Shown piece after piece: positions 27,278-35,350 of a stretch of DNA of 41,476 nt. The stretch's first letter is position 1, and each line of letters begins with the position of its first letter. The position numbers and the translations under genes are program-made. The notes under the pieces were generated by a model. The model worked only from the letters and a program-made list of their open reading frames with translations. It searched no databases and had not been told where the DNA came from. The stretch is from Thermoflexus sp042408815 (GTDB lineage: Bacteria > Chloroflexota > Anaerolineae > Thermoflexales > Thermoflexaceae): positions 1-41,476 of the forward strand of contig NZ_JBHOQR010000021.1 of NCBI RefSeq assembly GCF_042408815.1, given 5' to 3'.

Positions 27278-28588
27278 TCATTCGTAAACGGTCTCTACCT
27301 CGATCTCCGCGCCGAGGGCCTGCATGGTTTCCACGAAACCCGGGAAGCTGTCGGCGATGCAAGCCGCATCCTCCACGAGGGTTTCCCCATCGGCGATCAA
27401 CCCGGCGACCGTGAGGGCCATGGCCAGGCGATGATCCCCATGGCTGTGGACAACGGCCCCGCGCAAAGGCGTAGGCCCATAGACGGTAAAGCCATCCGGA
27501 TGTTCCTCGATCCGCGCGCCCATACGGCGCAGCTCCGCGGCGATGGCGGCGATGCGATCGCTCTCCTTAACGCGCAATTCCGCCGCATCGCGGACCTGGG
27601 TGATGCCCTCCGCCTGGGTGGCGACCACGGCGAAGATGGGGAACTCATCGATCATCCGAGGAACCATGGCCCCTGCGATTTCGATCGCTTGCAGACAGCT
27701 GGCCGCCGTGGCCTGCAGGTGCCCCACTGGTTCCCCGCCGGCTTCGCCCTCTGGGATCGCCCGGATTGGCGCGCCCATTGCCTGCCACGCGTCCACCCAT
27801 CCCAGACGCGTGGGGTTGAGCAGGACCCCAGGGATCTGCACCCATGAGCCCGGAACCAGCAGGGCGGCCGCGATGAGGAAGGCCGCGGAGGACGGATCGC
27901 CGGGGATGGTCATGGAAACCGGCCGCAATCGCTCCGCCGGCTCAATGGTGACGGCGTTCCCATCTCGTCGGATGGAAGCGCCCATCGCCCCAAGCAAGCG
28001 TTCTGTGTGATCCCGTGAGGGAGCGGGCTCGATGACCATCGTTGGGCGATCCGCGTAAAGCCCGGCCAGGAGGATAGCCGATTTCACCTGAGCGCTGGCC
28101 ATGGGGAGCTCATAGCGGATGCCCTGGAGCGAGCCACCGCGCACATAGACGGGGGCGTGCCCCTCCGTGGTGATGACCTCCGCGCCCATCTGGCGCAATG
28201 GCCGGGCCACCCGCTCCATCGGGCGCCGAGAGAGCTGGGGGTTCCCCACCAGCGTGCTGGGGAAGGGGAAACCGGCGAGCATCCCCATCAGGAGCCGCAT
28301 CGTGGTCCCGGAGCCGCCGCAATCCAGGGGGGCAGGGGCCGGTCGGAATCCCTTCAAGCCACCGCCGTGAACGATCAGGTGCTCCCAGGCGGGCCGCTCC
28401 ACGTGGATCCCCAGAGCGCGGACACAACGGAGGGTTGCCTCGCAATCGGCGGCCGGAAGCCAGCCCTTCAGGTCAGAGATCCCATCGGCCAGGGCTCCAA
28501 ACAGCAGTGCCCGGTGGGAGAGGGATTTGTCTCCTGGGACGGGCATGGTGCCTTTCAATCGAGTCGCTGCTCGGATCCGCAATCGCAT
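27278..28588 (-). CDS. aroA: 3-phosphoshikimate 1-carboxyvinyltransferase (EPSP synthase)
   Basis: This enzyme joins shikimate-3-phosphate and phosphoenolpyruvate in the sixth step of the shikimate pathway, 436 residues. Motifs in order are PGDKSLSHRALLFGALA (about residues 18-34), DCGGSGTTMRLLMG (about 90-103), the QVKSAILLAGLYA block, IPGDPSSAAFLIAAAL (about 245-260), DEFPIFAVVA, and LRVKESDRIAAIA with GDHRLAMAL near the C terminus. The G-S-G-T-T-x-R version of the glycine loop is closer to class II enzymes, which tend to be glyphosate-tolerant; this is inference only. ATG 28588 follows an AGAGGGG site, and the open frame upstream is not conserved. It is a single gene here, divergent from the CBS protein. 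Confidence 0.94.
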   Translation of the reverse strand: MRLRIRAATRLKGTMPVPGDKSLSHRALLFGALADGISDLKGWLPAADCEATLRCVRALGIHVERPAWEHLIVHGGGLKGFRPAPAPLDCGGSGTTMRLLMGMLAGFPFPSTLVGNPQLSRRPMERVARPLRQMGAEVITTEGHAPVYVRGGSLQGIRYELPMASAQVKSAILLAGLYADRPTMVIEPAPSRDHTERLLGAMGASIRRDGNAVTIEPAERLRPVSMTIPGDPSSAAFLIAAALLVPGSWVQIPGVLLNPTRLGWVDAWQAMGAPIRAIPEGEAGGEPVGHLQATAASCLQAIEIAGAMVPRMIDEFPIFAVVATQAEGITQVRDAAELRVKESDRIAAIAAELRRMGARIEEHPDGFTVYGPTPLRGAVVHSHGDHRLAMALTVAGLIADGETLVEDAACIADSFPGFVETMQALGAEIEVETVYE

Positions 28589-28726
28589 GATGCCCCTCTG
28601 GACCCATGGCTTTATGTTGTTGGGTTCGAGCTTCAGGGAGTTTTCTCCACGCCGTCGCAAGATCGCTTCGGGGGGGCGTTTCCGCAAGCCCATCGGCTCT
28701 TCCGACCGCCTTCCGCTGAAGGCGCT

Positions 28727-28732
28727 TATAAT
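28727..28732 (+). promoter_or_regulatory. TATAAT -10 element before the CBS gene
   Basis: A perfect TATAAT lies 38 bases before ATG 28770, in an AT-rich patch. No good -35 is visible at 16-18 bases upstream. It is the only promoter-like element in the 181-base gap shared with the divergent aroA. Confidence 0.35.
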
Positions 28733-28769
28733 AATTTTATGCGAACCATTTCGCTCGAAAGGGGTGGCG

Positions 28770-29186
28770 ATGGAGCGCAAGCCCAAACCCTATACCGTCG
28801 CCGAGATCATGACCTCCCCCGTGGTGACCGTCCCTCCAGATATGCCCGTGGAGGACGCGTTGCATCTGATGGTTCAGAAGGGCATCTCCAGCGTGGTGGT
28901 GGAGCCGGAGGGACCTCATGGGACGTGGGGGATCATGACCAAGCGGGATATCCTGAAGAAGGTGGTGGCCGCCGATCGGCCCCTGAAAGGATTGAAGGTG
29001 CGGGATCTGATGAGCGCGCCCCTGATCACCGTTTCCCCGGATACCACCATCCGGCAGTGCTCCCTGATCATGTTGGACGCCAACATCCGGCGGGCGGTGG
29101 TGATGCAGGATGGGAAGCCCGTTGGCATCGTGAGCGATACGGACATCTTCCAAGCGGTGGAGGAACGGGGGTGGGGCCCGGATTAA
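28770..29186 (+). CDS. Twin CBS-domain protein
   Basis: This is a 138-residue protein made of two CBS domains and little else. Each domain shows the pattern V..IM..P..TV..D..V..A...M....I...VV....G..GI.T..DI: the first at about residues 8-70 (TVAEIMTSPVVTVPPDMPVEDA), the second at about 75-135 (KVRDLMSAPLITVSPDTTI, GIVSDTDI). Such pairs bind adenosine nucleotides and act as sensors for enzymes or transporters, often supplied as separate proteins. No partner domain is fused. ATG 28770 follows GAAAGGGGTGG. The next gene starts within its last codons, so the two are coupled. Confidence 0.85.
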   Translation: MERKPKPYTVAEIMTSPVVTVPPDMPVEDALHLMVQKGISSVVVEPEGPHGTWGIMTKRDILKKVVAADRPLKGLKVRDLMSAPLITVSPDTTIRQCSLIMLDANIRRAVVMQDGKPVGIVSDTDIFQAVEERGWGPD

Positions 29187-29689
29187 GCGCCCATGCTCCT
29201 CGGCCCGTCCGGGTGCGGCGACTGACGGCGGATGGCCGGTTGCGTGTGGTTTACGCCGGGCGTCTCACCCGCGCTGCTCCCGAGGCGCTGGTGGTGGAGG
29301 CCTTCTGGGAGCGTCCTCCGCTGGATCTGGGTTACGTGCGTTTGGAAACCCAGGATCGATTCGTCGAGTATTTCTTCCCAGGCCGCTGGTTTGTGATCTA
29401 TGAGATCCATGGCCATGGGGACGATCGGTTAAAGGGTTGGTATTGCGACATCACATATCCTCCGCAGGTCTCAGAGGACGAGATCGAGATTCGGGACTTG
29501 GCGCTGGATCTCTTCGTGACGCCGACGGGGGAGGTCCTGGTTCTGGATGAGGAGGAGTTTGAGGCGTTGAGTTTGCATGAACGGGATCCACAGGCCTACG
29601 CGTCCGCGCGGGAAGCCCTTCGGGATTTGATGGGAAAGGTTCGCCGACGAGAGCCTCCCTTCCATCAAATTTCATCGCGCGGATTTTGA
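29171..29689 (+). CDS. DUF402 family protein
   Basis: This is a 172-residue member of the DUF402 family, which includes nucleoside di/triphosphate phosphatases of the NtdP type and RNA-binding FAU-1 domains. Visible family features are FFPGRWFVIYEIHGHGDD, then KGWYCDITYPPQ, then IEIRDLALDLFVTPTGEVLVLDEEEF, which supplies the conserved acidic metal-site residues. GTG 29171 is chosen because a GGAGGA lies just upstream and the frame gives the expected N terminus. It overlaps the CBS gene by 16 bases. The substrate is not known. Confidence 0.75.
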   Translation: MGPGLSAHAPRPVRVRRLTADGRLRVVYAGRLTRAAPEALVVEAFWERPPLDLGYVRLETQDRFVEYFFPGRWFVIYEIHGHGDDRLKGWYCDITYPPQVSEDEIEIRDLALDLFVTPTGEVLVLDEEEFEALSLHERDPQAYASAREALRDLMGKVRRREPPFHQISSRGF

Positions 29690-29731
29690 ACAGGATTCGC
29701 ATGCTTCACCCTGTAAACCAGGAGGGTGGCC

Positions 29732-31627
29732 ATGGCTTACGGATATGCGGGCCGTGTTCTCCACGTGGATCTGACGGAAGGCCGCCTGTGGGTGGAGACG
29801 CCGCCGGAATCGTTTTATCGCACCTATATGGGCGGCAGCGCGATGGGGCTTTACTACATCCTGAGAGAGATGCCTCCAGGCGTCGACCCCTTTGATCCGC
29901 GCAACATCCTCACCCTCTTCCTCAGTCCCCTCACTGGGGCGCCGATCTCCGGGCAATCCCGCCTGATGGCGAACGCCAAATCCCCCCTCACGGGCGCCAT
30001 TGGGGATTCCCAGAGTGGGGGTTTCTTCCCTGCGGAGCTGAAATACGCGGGCTTCGATGGGCTGGTGATCCGAGGCCGCGCTCCGAAGCCTGTTTATCTC
30101 TGGATCCATGACGGTGAGGCGGAGCTGCGAGATGCCGCTCACCTGTGGGGTCGGATCACCGGCGAGGCAGAGCGGATGCTGCAAGAGGAGCTGGGGGACG
30201 ATCAGATCGAAATCGCTCAGATCGGGCCGGCCGGCGAGCGCCTCGTTCGTTTCGCAGCGATTATGAACATGTCCAATCGGGCCAACGGCCGCACCGGGAT
30301 GGGGGCGGTGATGGGCTCCAAGAACCTGAAGGCCATCGCCGTTCGGGGCCGTCGCAAGGTGGCAATCGCTGATCCGAAGGCGCTGGCGGAGCTGGCTCAG
30401 TGGGGGGCCCGCCATATCGAGGACAACCCCGACGTCCAGGGGCTGGCCCTCTATGGGACGGCCAGCGTGGTCGCCTGGCAGCAGATGGCTGGCACTTTGC
30501 CCGCTTATAACTACAACGCCGGGCAATTCGAGGGTTTTGAGAAGATCACCGGTGAACGGATGGCCGAAACGATCCTGAAAGAACGCGATACCTGCTATGC
30601 ATGTGTCGTCCGCTGCAAGCGGGTGGTGGAAACAGAATGGAATGGCCGAAAGGTGGATCCGTTCTACGGCGGTCCAGAGTATGAAACCATCGCGACCTTC
30701 GGCTCCTACTGCGGGATCGATGATCTGGATGCGATCGCCCTGGCCAACCAGATGTGCAACCAGTATGGGGTGGACACCATCTCCTGCGGGGCGACGATCG
30801 CCTGGGCGATGGAGTGTTTCGAGAAGGGGATCCTCACCGAGGCAGAGATCGGCTTCCCGCTGCGCTTCGGCGACGCCGAGGCGATGCTCCGCCTCCTGGA
30901 GATGATCTTGAAGCGGGAGGGCATCGGTGATGCCCTGGCCGAGGGCTCCGCCCGGGCTGCCGACCGGCTGGGGAAGGGCCATGAGTTCCTGATCACCGTG
31001 AAGAACCAGGAGGCCCCGGCCCACATGCCCCACGCCAAGCGCTCCCTCGGCCTGATCTACGCGGTGAACCCCTTCGGCGCGGACCATCAATCCAGCGAGC
31101 ATGATCCTATGTATGAGGAGGGCGCTTCGGATCTCTACCTCCAGCGCCTGGCGCTCCTGGGTCTGACACAGCCTCAGCCTCCCCACAGCTTGAGCGAGGA
31201 GAAAATCCGCTTCGCTTATCTCACCCAGCTGTTCTATTCATTTCTGGATTCGGCGGGGTTGTGCCAGTTCGTGTATGGCCCGGCCTGGACCCTATACGGG
31301 CCTGAGGAGACAGTGCGGATGGTCCGCGCGGTGACCGGCTGGACAGATTTCACCCTGGAGGAGCTGTTGCGGATCGGGGAGCGCCGTCTGAATATGCTGC
31401 GGTGGTTCAATGTGCGGGAGGGCCTGGATCGCCGGGCGGATCAGCTCCCGAGGAAATTCTTTAAAGCCCTGCAGGGAACAGGCCCCACGGCCGGCATGGC
31501 CTTGGATCGGGAAGCCATGGAGCGAGCCCTGGATCGTTATTACGAGCTGGCGGGCTGGACTCGGGAAGGGGTACCTACGCCCGCGAAGCTTCGAGAGCTG
31601 GGGCTGGAATGGCTGCTGGCGCAGTAG
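29732..31627 (+). CDS. Aldehyde ferredoxin oxidoreductase family protein
   Basis: This is a tungsto-pterin oxidoreductase of the AOR family, 631 residues, which oxidises aldehydes or a related substrate and passes electrons to ferredoxin. The N-terminal domain has VDLTEGRLWVE, GGSAMGLYYI and the pterin-binding RLMANAKSPLTGAIGDSQSGG. MNMSNRANGRTGMGAVMGSKNLKAI is diagnostic. The iron-sulfur cysteines appear as C-x2-C-x3-C in CYACVVRCK (about residue 288), and the fourth in DSAGLCQF (about 510). ATG 29732 follows AGGAGGG. A GTG six bases earlier is less likely. Length is normal. MobA and XdhC elsewhere in the window are consistent with pterin-cofactor metabolism, though AOR itself uses a bis-pterin rather than a dinucleotide in many archaea. 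Confidence 0.92.
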   Translation: MAYGYAGRVLHVDLTEGRLWVETPPESFYRTYMGGSAMGLYYILREMPPGVDPFDPRNILTLFLSPLTGAPISGQSRLMANAKSPLTGAIGDSQSGGFFPAELKYAGFDGLVIRGRAPKPVYLWIHDGEAELRDAAHLWGRITGEAERMLQEELGDDQIEIAQIGPAGERLVRFAAIMNMSNRANGRTGMGAVMGSKNLKAIAVRGRRKVAIADPKALAELAQWGARHIEDNPDVQGLALYGTASVVAWQQMAGTLPAYNYNAGQFEGFEKITGERMAETILKERDTCYACVVRCKRVVETEWNGRKVDPFYGGPEYETIATFGSYCGIDDLDAIALANQMCNQYGVDTISCGATIAWAMECFEKGILTEAEIGFPLRFGDAEAMLRLLEMILKREGIGDALAEGSARAADRLGKGHEFLITVKNQEAPAHMPHAKRSLGLIYAVNPFGADHQSSEHDPMYEEGASDLYLQRLALLGLTQPQPPHSLSEEKIRFAYLTQLFYSFLDSAGLCQFVYGPAWTLYGPEETVRMVRAVTGWTDFTLEELLRIGERRLNMLRWFNVREGLDRRADQLPRKFFKALQGTGPTAGMALDREAMERALDRYYELAGWTREGVPTPAKLRELGLEWLLAQ

Positions 31628-31708
31628 GCAGGGCTTCGCGCTGGGTCGGGCGTGGGCCCTCCAGAACGGCTCACTCCTAGGAGAAGCGATTTCTATAGGA
31701 GGGTCTTC

Positions 31709-31726
31709 CCTCGAAAGCGAGGAGGG
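31709..31726 (+). promoter_or_regulatory. Small hairpin overlapping the M28 ribosome site
   Basis: CCTCG-AAAG-CGAGG (31709-31722) pairs the first bases of the GAGGAGGG ribosome site of the next gene. The stem is only five base pairs, so control of translation is possible but unproven. Confidence 0.25.
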
Positions 31727-31729
31727 CCC

Positions 31730-32920
31730 ATGGCTTCTACAATGGATCACGTGGCCTATCTAGCGGTGACCATCGGACCCCGGGGAAGCACCACGGACGC
31801 GGAGCGGAAAGCTGCGGAATATGCCGTTCGCGTGTTCCGGGAGCTGGGACTGGAGCCCCGGGTGGAGCCTTTCGTAAGCGCCACCTCGGCCTGGCGTCCT
31901 TTTGCCATCGCCACCGGGGGGATGCTCTTGATGTTCCCGGTTTTCTTCCTCGGCGGCCGATGGATCGCCGCCCTCGGCCTCTTCCTGCTGGTCCTCTGCA
32001 CGGTGCTGGAGCTCACCTTTACGCCGAATCCCCTCCGCTGGCTAGTTCCCAAGGGGCGAAGCCAGAACGTCTATGCCATCCTGCAGCCGGCCGGGCCGGT
32101 CCAGCAACGGGTGATCCTGTGCGGTCATCTGGACACCCATCGCACGCCGTGGGCGTTTTCCTCCCTTCGAGCACTGGCGATCTACCGGATGCTGGTGACC
32201 TTAGGGCTTCCTGGGGCGGTGGGGGTCGGGGGGCTATTCCTGATCGGCGCGATCACCGGGAACCCGAACTGGGGCCTGCCGTCGCTGCTGCCAGGGCTGC
32301 TGCTCGCCGCGGTTTTTGCCATCGCCATCCAGGCGGACCTCACGCCTTACACGTGCGGTGCGAACGACAACGCCACCGGCGCCGGGATGGTCCTGGCGCT
32401 GGCGGAGCGGCTTCGTCGGGAGCCTCTTCAGCGCACAGAGGTATGGGCGTTGTGCACGGGTTGCGAGGAAGTCGGCGCATATGGCGCTGCCGCCTTCGTC
32501 CGACAGCATGCAGACCTCGGGCGCCCCATTTTCATCGTCCTGGACACCTTGGGCGGTCCAGGGAGCGGCCCGTGTTATCTCGTTCAGGAGACGATGCTGT
32601 GGCCTCTGCGCAGTGACCCGGAGCTGCTCGCGCTGGCCGATGGGATCGCTCGCCGCCATCCGGAGCTCGGCGCCTACCGCTGGCCGAACTTCCGGGGCGC
32701 CTACACCGATGGGGCGCCGGCTGTTCGGGCGGGCTGGCGGGTTCTCACTTTCGTCAATTTACGGCCGGACGGCGTGCTTCCCCACTGGCATCAGCCGTCG
32801 GACGTATATGAGAACGTGGATCCGGAGGTAGTGGCTCGCACGGAGGACTTTGTGTGGAAACTCTTGCGGGCGATCGATGTGGGTTTAGGGGATCGCGGAG
32901 GGGCGGCTGCCCCATCGTAG
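31730..32920 (+). CDS. Membrane-anchored M28 family metallopeptidase
   Basis: This is a zinc aminopeptidase-like protein of the M28 family, 396 residues. A lid/anchor region with transmembrane segments (about residues 60-80, 83-100, 163-185 and 188-205) interrupts the peptidase fold. The ligands appear in order: His and Asp in CGHLDTH (about 126-132), Asp in NDNATGAGM, the catalytic Glu pair in GCEEVGAYGA, Asp in VLDTLGG, and the last His in HWHQPSD. All five metal-site positions are present. The membrane segments between the first and second ligand are unusual for secreted M28 enzymes but are seen in a membrane-bound subgroup. ATG 31730 follows GAGGAGGG. Downstream, an Rhs remnant lies on the opposite strand. 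Confidence 0.85.
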   Translation: MASTMDHVAYLAVTIGPRGSTTDAERKAAEYAVRVFRELGLEPRVEPFVSATSAWRPFAIATGGMLLMFPVFFLGGRWIAALGLFLLVLCTVLELTFTPNPLRWLVPKGRSQNVYAILQPAGPVQQRVILCGHLDTHRTPWAFSSLRALAIYRMLVTLGLPGAVGVGGLFLIGAITGNPNWGLPSLLPGLLLAAVFAIAIQADLTPYTCGANDNATGAGMVLALAERLRREPLQRTEVWALCTGCEEVGAYGAAAFVRQHADLGRPIFIVLDTLGGPGSGPCYLVQETMLWPLRSDPELLALADGIARRHPELGAYRWPNFRGAYTDGAPAVRAGWRVLTFVNLRPDGVLPHWHQPSDVYENVDPEVVARTEDFVWKLLRAIDVGLGDRGGAAAPS

Positions 32921-33005
32921 CCTCTATTGGGAAGGGGCCGTTACCCCGCCGGCCCATGAGCCAGCGCCTAGTGATCCCTCGGATGGCTTCCGTGCCCATC
33001 GGGGT

Positions 33006-33563
33006 CCAATTCACATATGCATACCGGTTGAGGGCCTGGGGGTTCCCCGGCTCGGGCACGATGGGATCCGGTTGCAGGAAGCGGCCCAGGGCGGGGTCGT
33101 AGAACCGAGCCTGGTAGTCATACAACCCTATGGTACCATCCCACCGCTGTCCCGTAAAGCGCCGCTCCACGAACAGGCTGCCGCTGGTGTACCGCTCCTC
33201 CCCAAACGAGTAGTACCACTTCTCCCCCACCTTGCTCCCGCTGCCGTCCAGCACCACCATCGTCGAACCCAGATGGTCCACCAGCAGCCAGTAGGCCGTG
33301 CCCCCGATGCGCACCGCCACCCGCCGGTCCCCCAGATAGTAGTACTTCGTCACCTGCCCCGTGCCGGTGTTCTTCTGGTACAGGTCGCCTACGTACACCG
33401 TGGTCTGCTGGTTGTTCACCACCCGCTTCACCAGCTTGCCGTCCCCATCATACGTGAAGCTGACGCTCGCGGCACCGCTCACCCCCACCAGCCGGTTCTC
33501 CGGTTTGTCGGCCAGGACAGGTTCCGCATCGTAGGTCAAGTTGATAGATGCCCTTTTGTCTAC
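33006..33563 (-). pseudogene. Truncated Rhs repeat core
   Basis: This is a fragment of an Rhs/YD-repeat protein. The frame reads LTYDAE, then ENRLVGVSGAASVSFTYDGDG, YYYLGDRRVAVRIGG and LLVDHLGSTMVVLD. It ends with the core signature LYDYQARFYDPALGRFLQPD and NPQALNRYAYVNW. In intact Rhs proteins this core is followed by NNPL..TDPTG and a variable toxin tip. Here the match stops abruptly at YAYVNW (about 33006), and the open frame continues antisense into the M28 gene without homology. The 5' side is cut at an in-frame TGA (33564-33566), eight bases before the VanZ-like stop codon. Inside, LTYDAE and NRLVG are separated by an eight-residue insertion (PVLADKPE). It is a relic with both ends lost. 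Confidence 0.8.
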
Positions 33564-33570
33564 TCAACAA

Positions 33571-34024
33571 CTACCCAGCCATTCGCCTGCGACTGCGCCG
33601 TGCATGCCACCACAGCACCACCATCCCCAGGCCGCCACCGACCAGGTCCACCCCGATGTCCAGCATCTCATCTGCTCCAGGGGGCTGAGCCGTGTACCAC
33701 AACTGAACACCCTCTTGCAAAAGTGCCACGCCCAGGATCAGGACTAGTAATGATCCTGAGCTACCACCTGCCACGATGAAGCCTCAGCCGGGGACCGAGA
33801 ACCTGCCCCAACAGATAGGCTAGCACGGCGTAGAGAAAAGCGTGCATGACCACGTGAGTCCAGGTGGGGGTGAAAACGTATCGAAAGGCGCGATTGTAGG
33901 TGGCGGATAGTCGGGTGAACCAGGCCATGGGGAAGAGCATGCCCAGAACCCAGAAGACTAGGAAAACGAACTTGCGTCTCACGGCTTTTCCCGAGTGCAC
34001 AGTGCGAGTGTATGGCTCATTCAT
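33571..34024 (-). pseudogene. VanZ-like membrane protein split by a frameshift
   Basis: Two overlapping reading frames together make one small VanZ-like protein. The upstream frame (34024-33761, 87 residues) has two hydrophobic helices and the THVVMHAFLYAVLAYLLG segment, which matches the conserved helix of VanZ proteins. The downstream frame (33774-33571) continues with LLVLILGVALLQEGVQLW, then PGADEMLDIGVDLVGGGLG, which matches the VanZ helix E...Q and D...N..G positions. A one-base shift near 33768-33775 separates them. A single corrected frame would give about 150 residues with four helices, the family's usual size. It overlaps the preceding small gene by eight bases. VanZ-family proteins are linked to glycopeptide resistance or envelope functions, but most are uncharacterised. 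Confidence 0.6.
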
Positions 34025-34229
34025 CCAGTGACGTGGGCACCTTGCGCGGGCCGGGATGCAGCGTGGAATGTTGCAGGAAATCGGCCATTTCCCGGTCGAT
34101 CACTTCCAGAAGTCGCTTTAGGTCCTCGAGGGTCATGTAGTCTGCAATGGGGGTGGAAAGAACGATGATGTACTCCTCTTTCGCTGATTTTGGGAAGGGG
34201 TTCGGGAAATTCCCGAGTAGGGGGCGCAC
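34017..34229 (-). CDS. Small hypothetical protein, possibly a remnant
   Basis: I do not recognise this protein of up to 70 residues. The coding-like part is EEYIIVLSTPIADYMTLEDLKRLLEVIDREMADFL, an acidic helix-forming stretch. The frame opens at a GTG (34229) that lies inside a palindromic repeat, so the apparent N-terminal 18 residues are probably not real. ATG 34136 is an internal alternative giving 39 residues. It overlaps the VanZ-like gene by eight bases, which suggests coupling. It may be the tail of a gene truncated by the repeat. Confidence 0.35.
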   Translation of the reverse strand: MRPLLGNFPNPFPKSAKEEYIIVLSTPIADYMTLEDLKRLLEVIDREMADFLQHSTLHPGPRKVPTSLDE

Positions 34230-34245
34230 GGCTGTGCGCCCCTAC
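34217..34245. repeat. Palindromic repeat, GTAGGGG-CGCAC type
   Basis: The arms GTAGGGGGCGCAC and GTGCGCCCCTAC form a 12-bp stem with one bulged G and a four-base centre. This looks like a dispersed intergenic palindrome rather than a classical terminator, as no T-tract follows. It lies between the histidine kinase 3' end and the small hypothetical gene. Confidence 0.6.
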
Positions 34246-34374
34246 CATCGATGGGCCCCCGGGCGCGCCGCCACGGCCCTGAGGGGGCGTAGGACTGAAC
34301 CCTCCCCGTTGGCCGACCATGTCGTGCCGCGGCCGGCGACGGCAGGCTCTAAATTCATACCACACCTTGTAATT

Positions 34375-34424
34375 GGTACCTATCCTGAAACATCGGGTAT
34401 CAATCTTGAAATACCTCTCTTTCC
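34375..34424 (-). repeat. Left copy of the paired 21-bp repeat block
   Basis: On the minus strand this is two 21-bp units in tandem, the second containing GATGTTTCAGGAT. About 43 of 50 positions match the block at 40594-40644, in the same orientation. It covers the last codons of the histidine kinase and the bases after its stop. Confidence 0.7.
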
Positions 34425-35350
34425 CCCGCTGCCAGCGGCAAGCGCACCGTGACCACCGTCCCTTGGCCTTCTCGGCTGCGTACCTGTATTTCCCCACCGT
34501 GCAGGGCCACAATGCGCTGCACCAATGCCAGCCCCAACCCGCTGCCGGGGATATCCCGGGCGTTGCTTCCCCGGTACAGCTCCTCAAAGATGTGGGGCAA
34601 TTCCTCTGCCGGTATGCCCGGCCCCCCGTCCGCCACCTCCACCACCGCCCACCGCTCCTCCTCCCTGACCCGCACCTCCACCGGGTCGCCGGCGCGGGTG
34701 AACTTGAGCGCATTGTCCAGCAGGTTACGAAAGGCCACCACCAGCAGGTCTCGGTCCCCCCACACTGGCGCCACCGGCCAGGGCACATGTTGCACATGGA
34801 CGTCCACCTGCCGCGCGGTGGCCCCTTCTGTCTCGCACGCCAGGGCGATGGCCTCCTCCAGGACCACCTGCAAGTCCACCCGTTCCCCTTCGAGCGCCAG
34901 CTCTTCCAGTTCGGCCAGCCGGCGCAGCTCCGCCACCAGGGTCTCCAGCCGCCGGACCTGCTCAGCCACACGGGCCAGCGAGTCCGCCTCTTCCGATGAG
35001 GATACTAGGCGATCCTGGAGGTTCGCCACCCCCAGATGGATGATCGCCAGCGGGTTCTTCAGTTCGTGGTCCAGTCGCCGCAAGAAACGACGGTGGGCCG
35101 TGGCGTGCCTCTCCCGCTCTGCCGCCCGGACCCTGGCCCTCTCCCGCTGCACCCAAGCCCGCAATCCCAGAACGCCCCACCCTCCCAGGCTGAGCAGCAC
35201 CCCGGTCCCCGCCGCCAGCGCGGCCAGGTCGGCCTGAAAGGTGCCCACAAGGACGAGATTGGGTACCACCTCTCGCGCCAGCAACACGGACAGCCCCAGT
35301 CCCAGCAGGGCCGGCCCGCTCGCCAGCCCCACCGCCAGATAACGCCTCAT
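34400..35350 (-). CDS. Sensor histidine kinase
   Basis: This is a membrane histidine kinase of 316 residues, partner of the overlapping response regulator. Two transmembrane helices (about residues 8-25 and 40-63) enclose a very short extracytoplasmic loop, so ligand sensing may occur within the membrane. The phosphoacceptor His95 is in the H-box RRLDHELKNPLA. The catalytic domain has the N-box FRNLLDNALKF, G1 DGGPGIP, an F-box IFEELYRG and G2 GSGLGLAL. It ends soon after VTVRLPLA as expected, so it is complete. Its ATG overlaps the regulator stop in an ATGA. Its last codons are shared with a repeat block (34375-34424). Confidence 0.9.
   Translation of the reverse strand: MRRYLAVGLASGPALLGLGLSVLLAREVVPNLVLVGTFQADLAALAAGTGVLLSLGGWGVLGLRAWVQRERARVRAAERERHATAHRRFLRRLDHELKNPLAIIHLGVANLQDRLVSSSEEADSLARVAEQVRRLETLVAELRRLAELEELALEGERVDLQVVLEEAIALACETEGATARQVDVHVQHVPWPVAPVWGDRDLLVVAFRNLLDNALKFTRAGDPVEVRVREEERWAVVEVADGGPGIPAEELPHIFEELYRGSNARDIPGSGLGLALVQRIVALHGGEIQVRSREGQGTVVTVRLPLAAGEREVFQD

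Noticed and set aside
28610..28650. A tRNA T-loop (GGGTTCGAGC)
   Set aside because: No matching acceptor, D or anticodon stems can be drawn around it.
32754..33005. A C-terminal toxin tip of the Rhs fragment
   Set aside because: The translated tail is antisense to the conserved M28 3' end and has no domain features.
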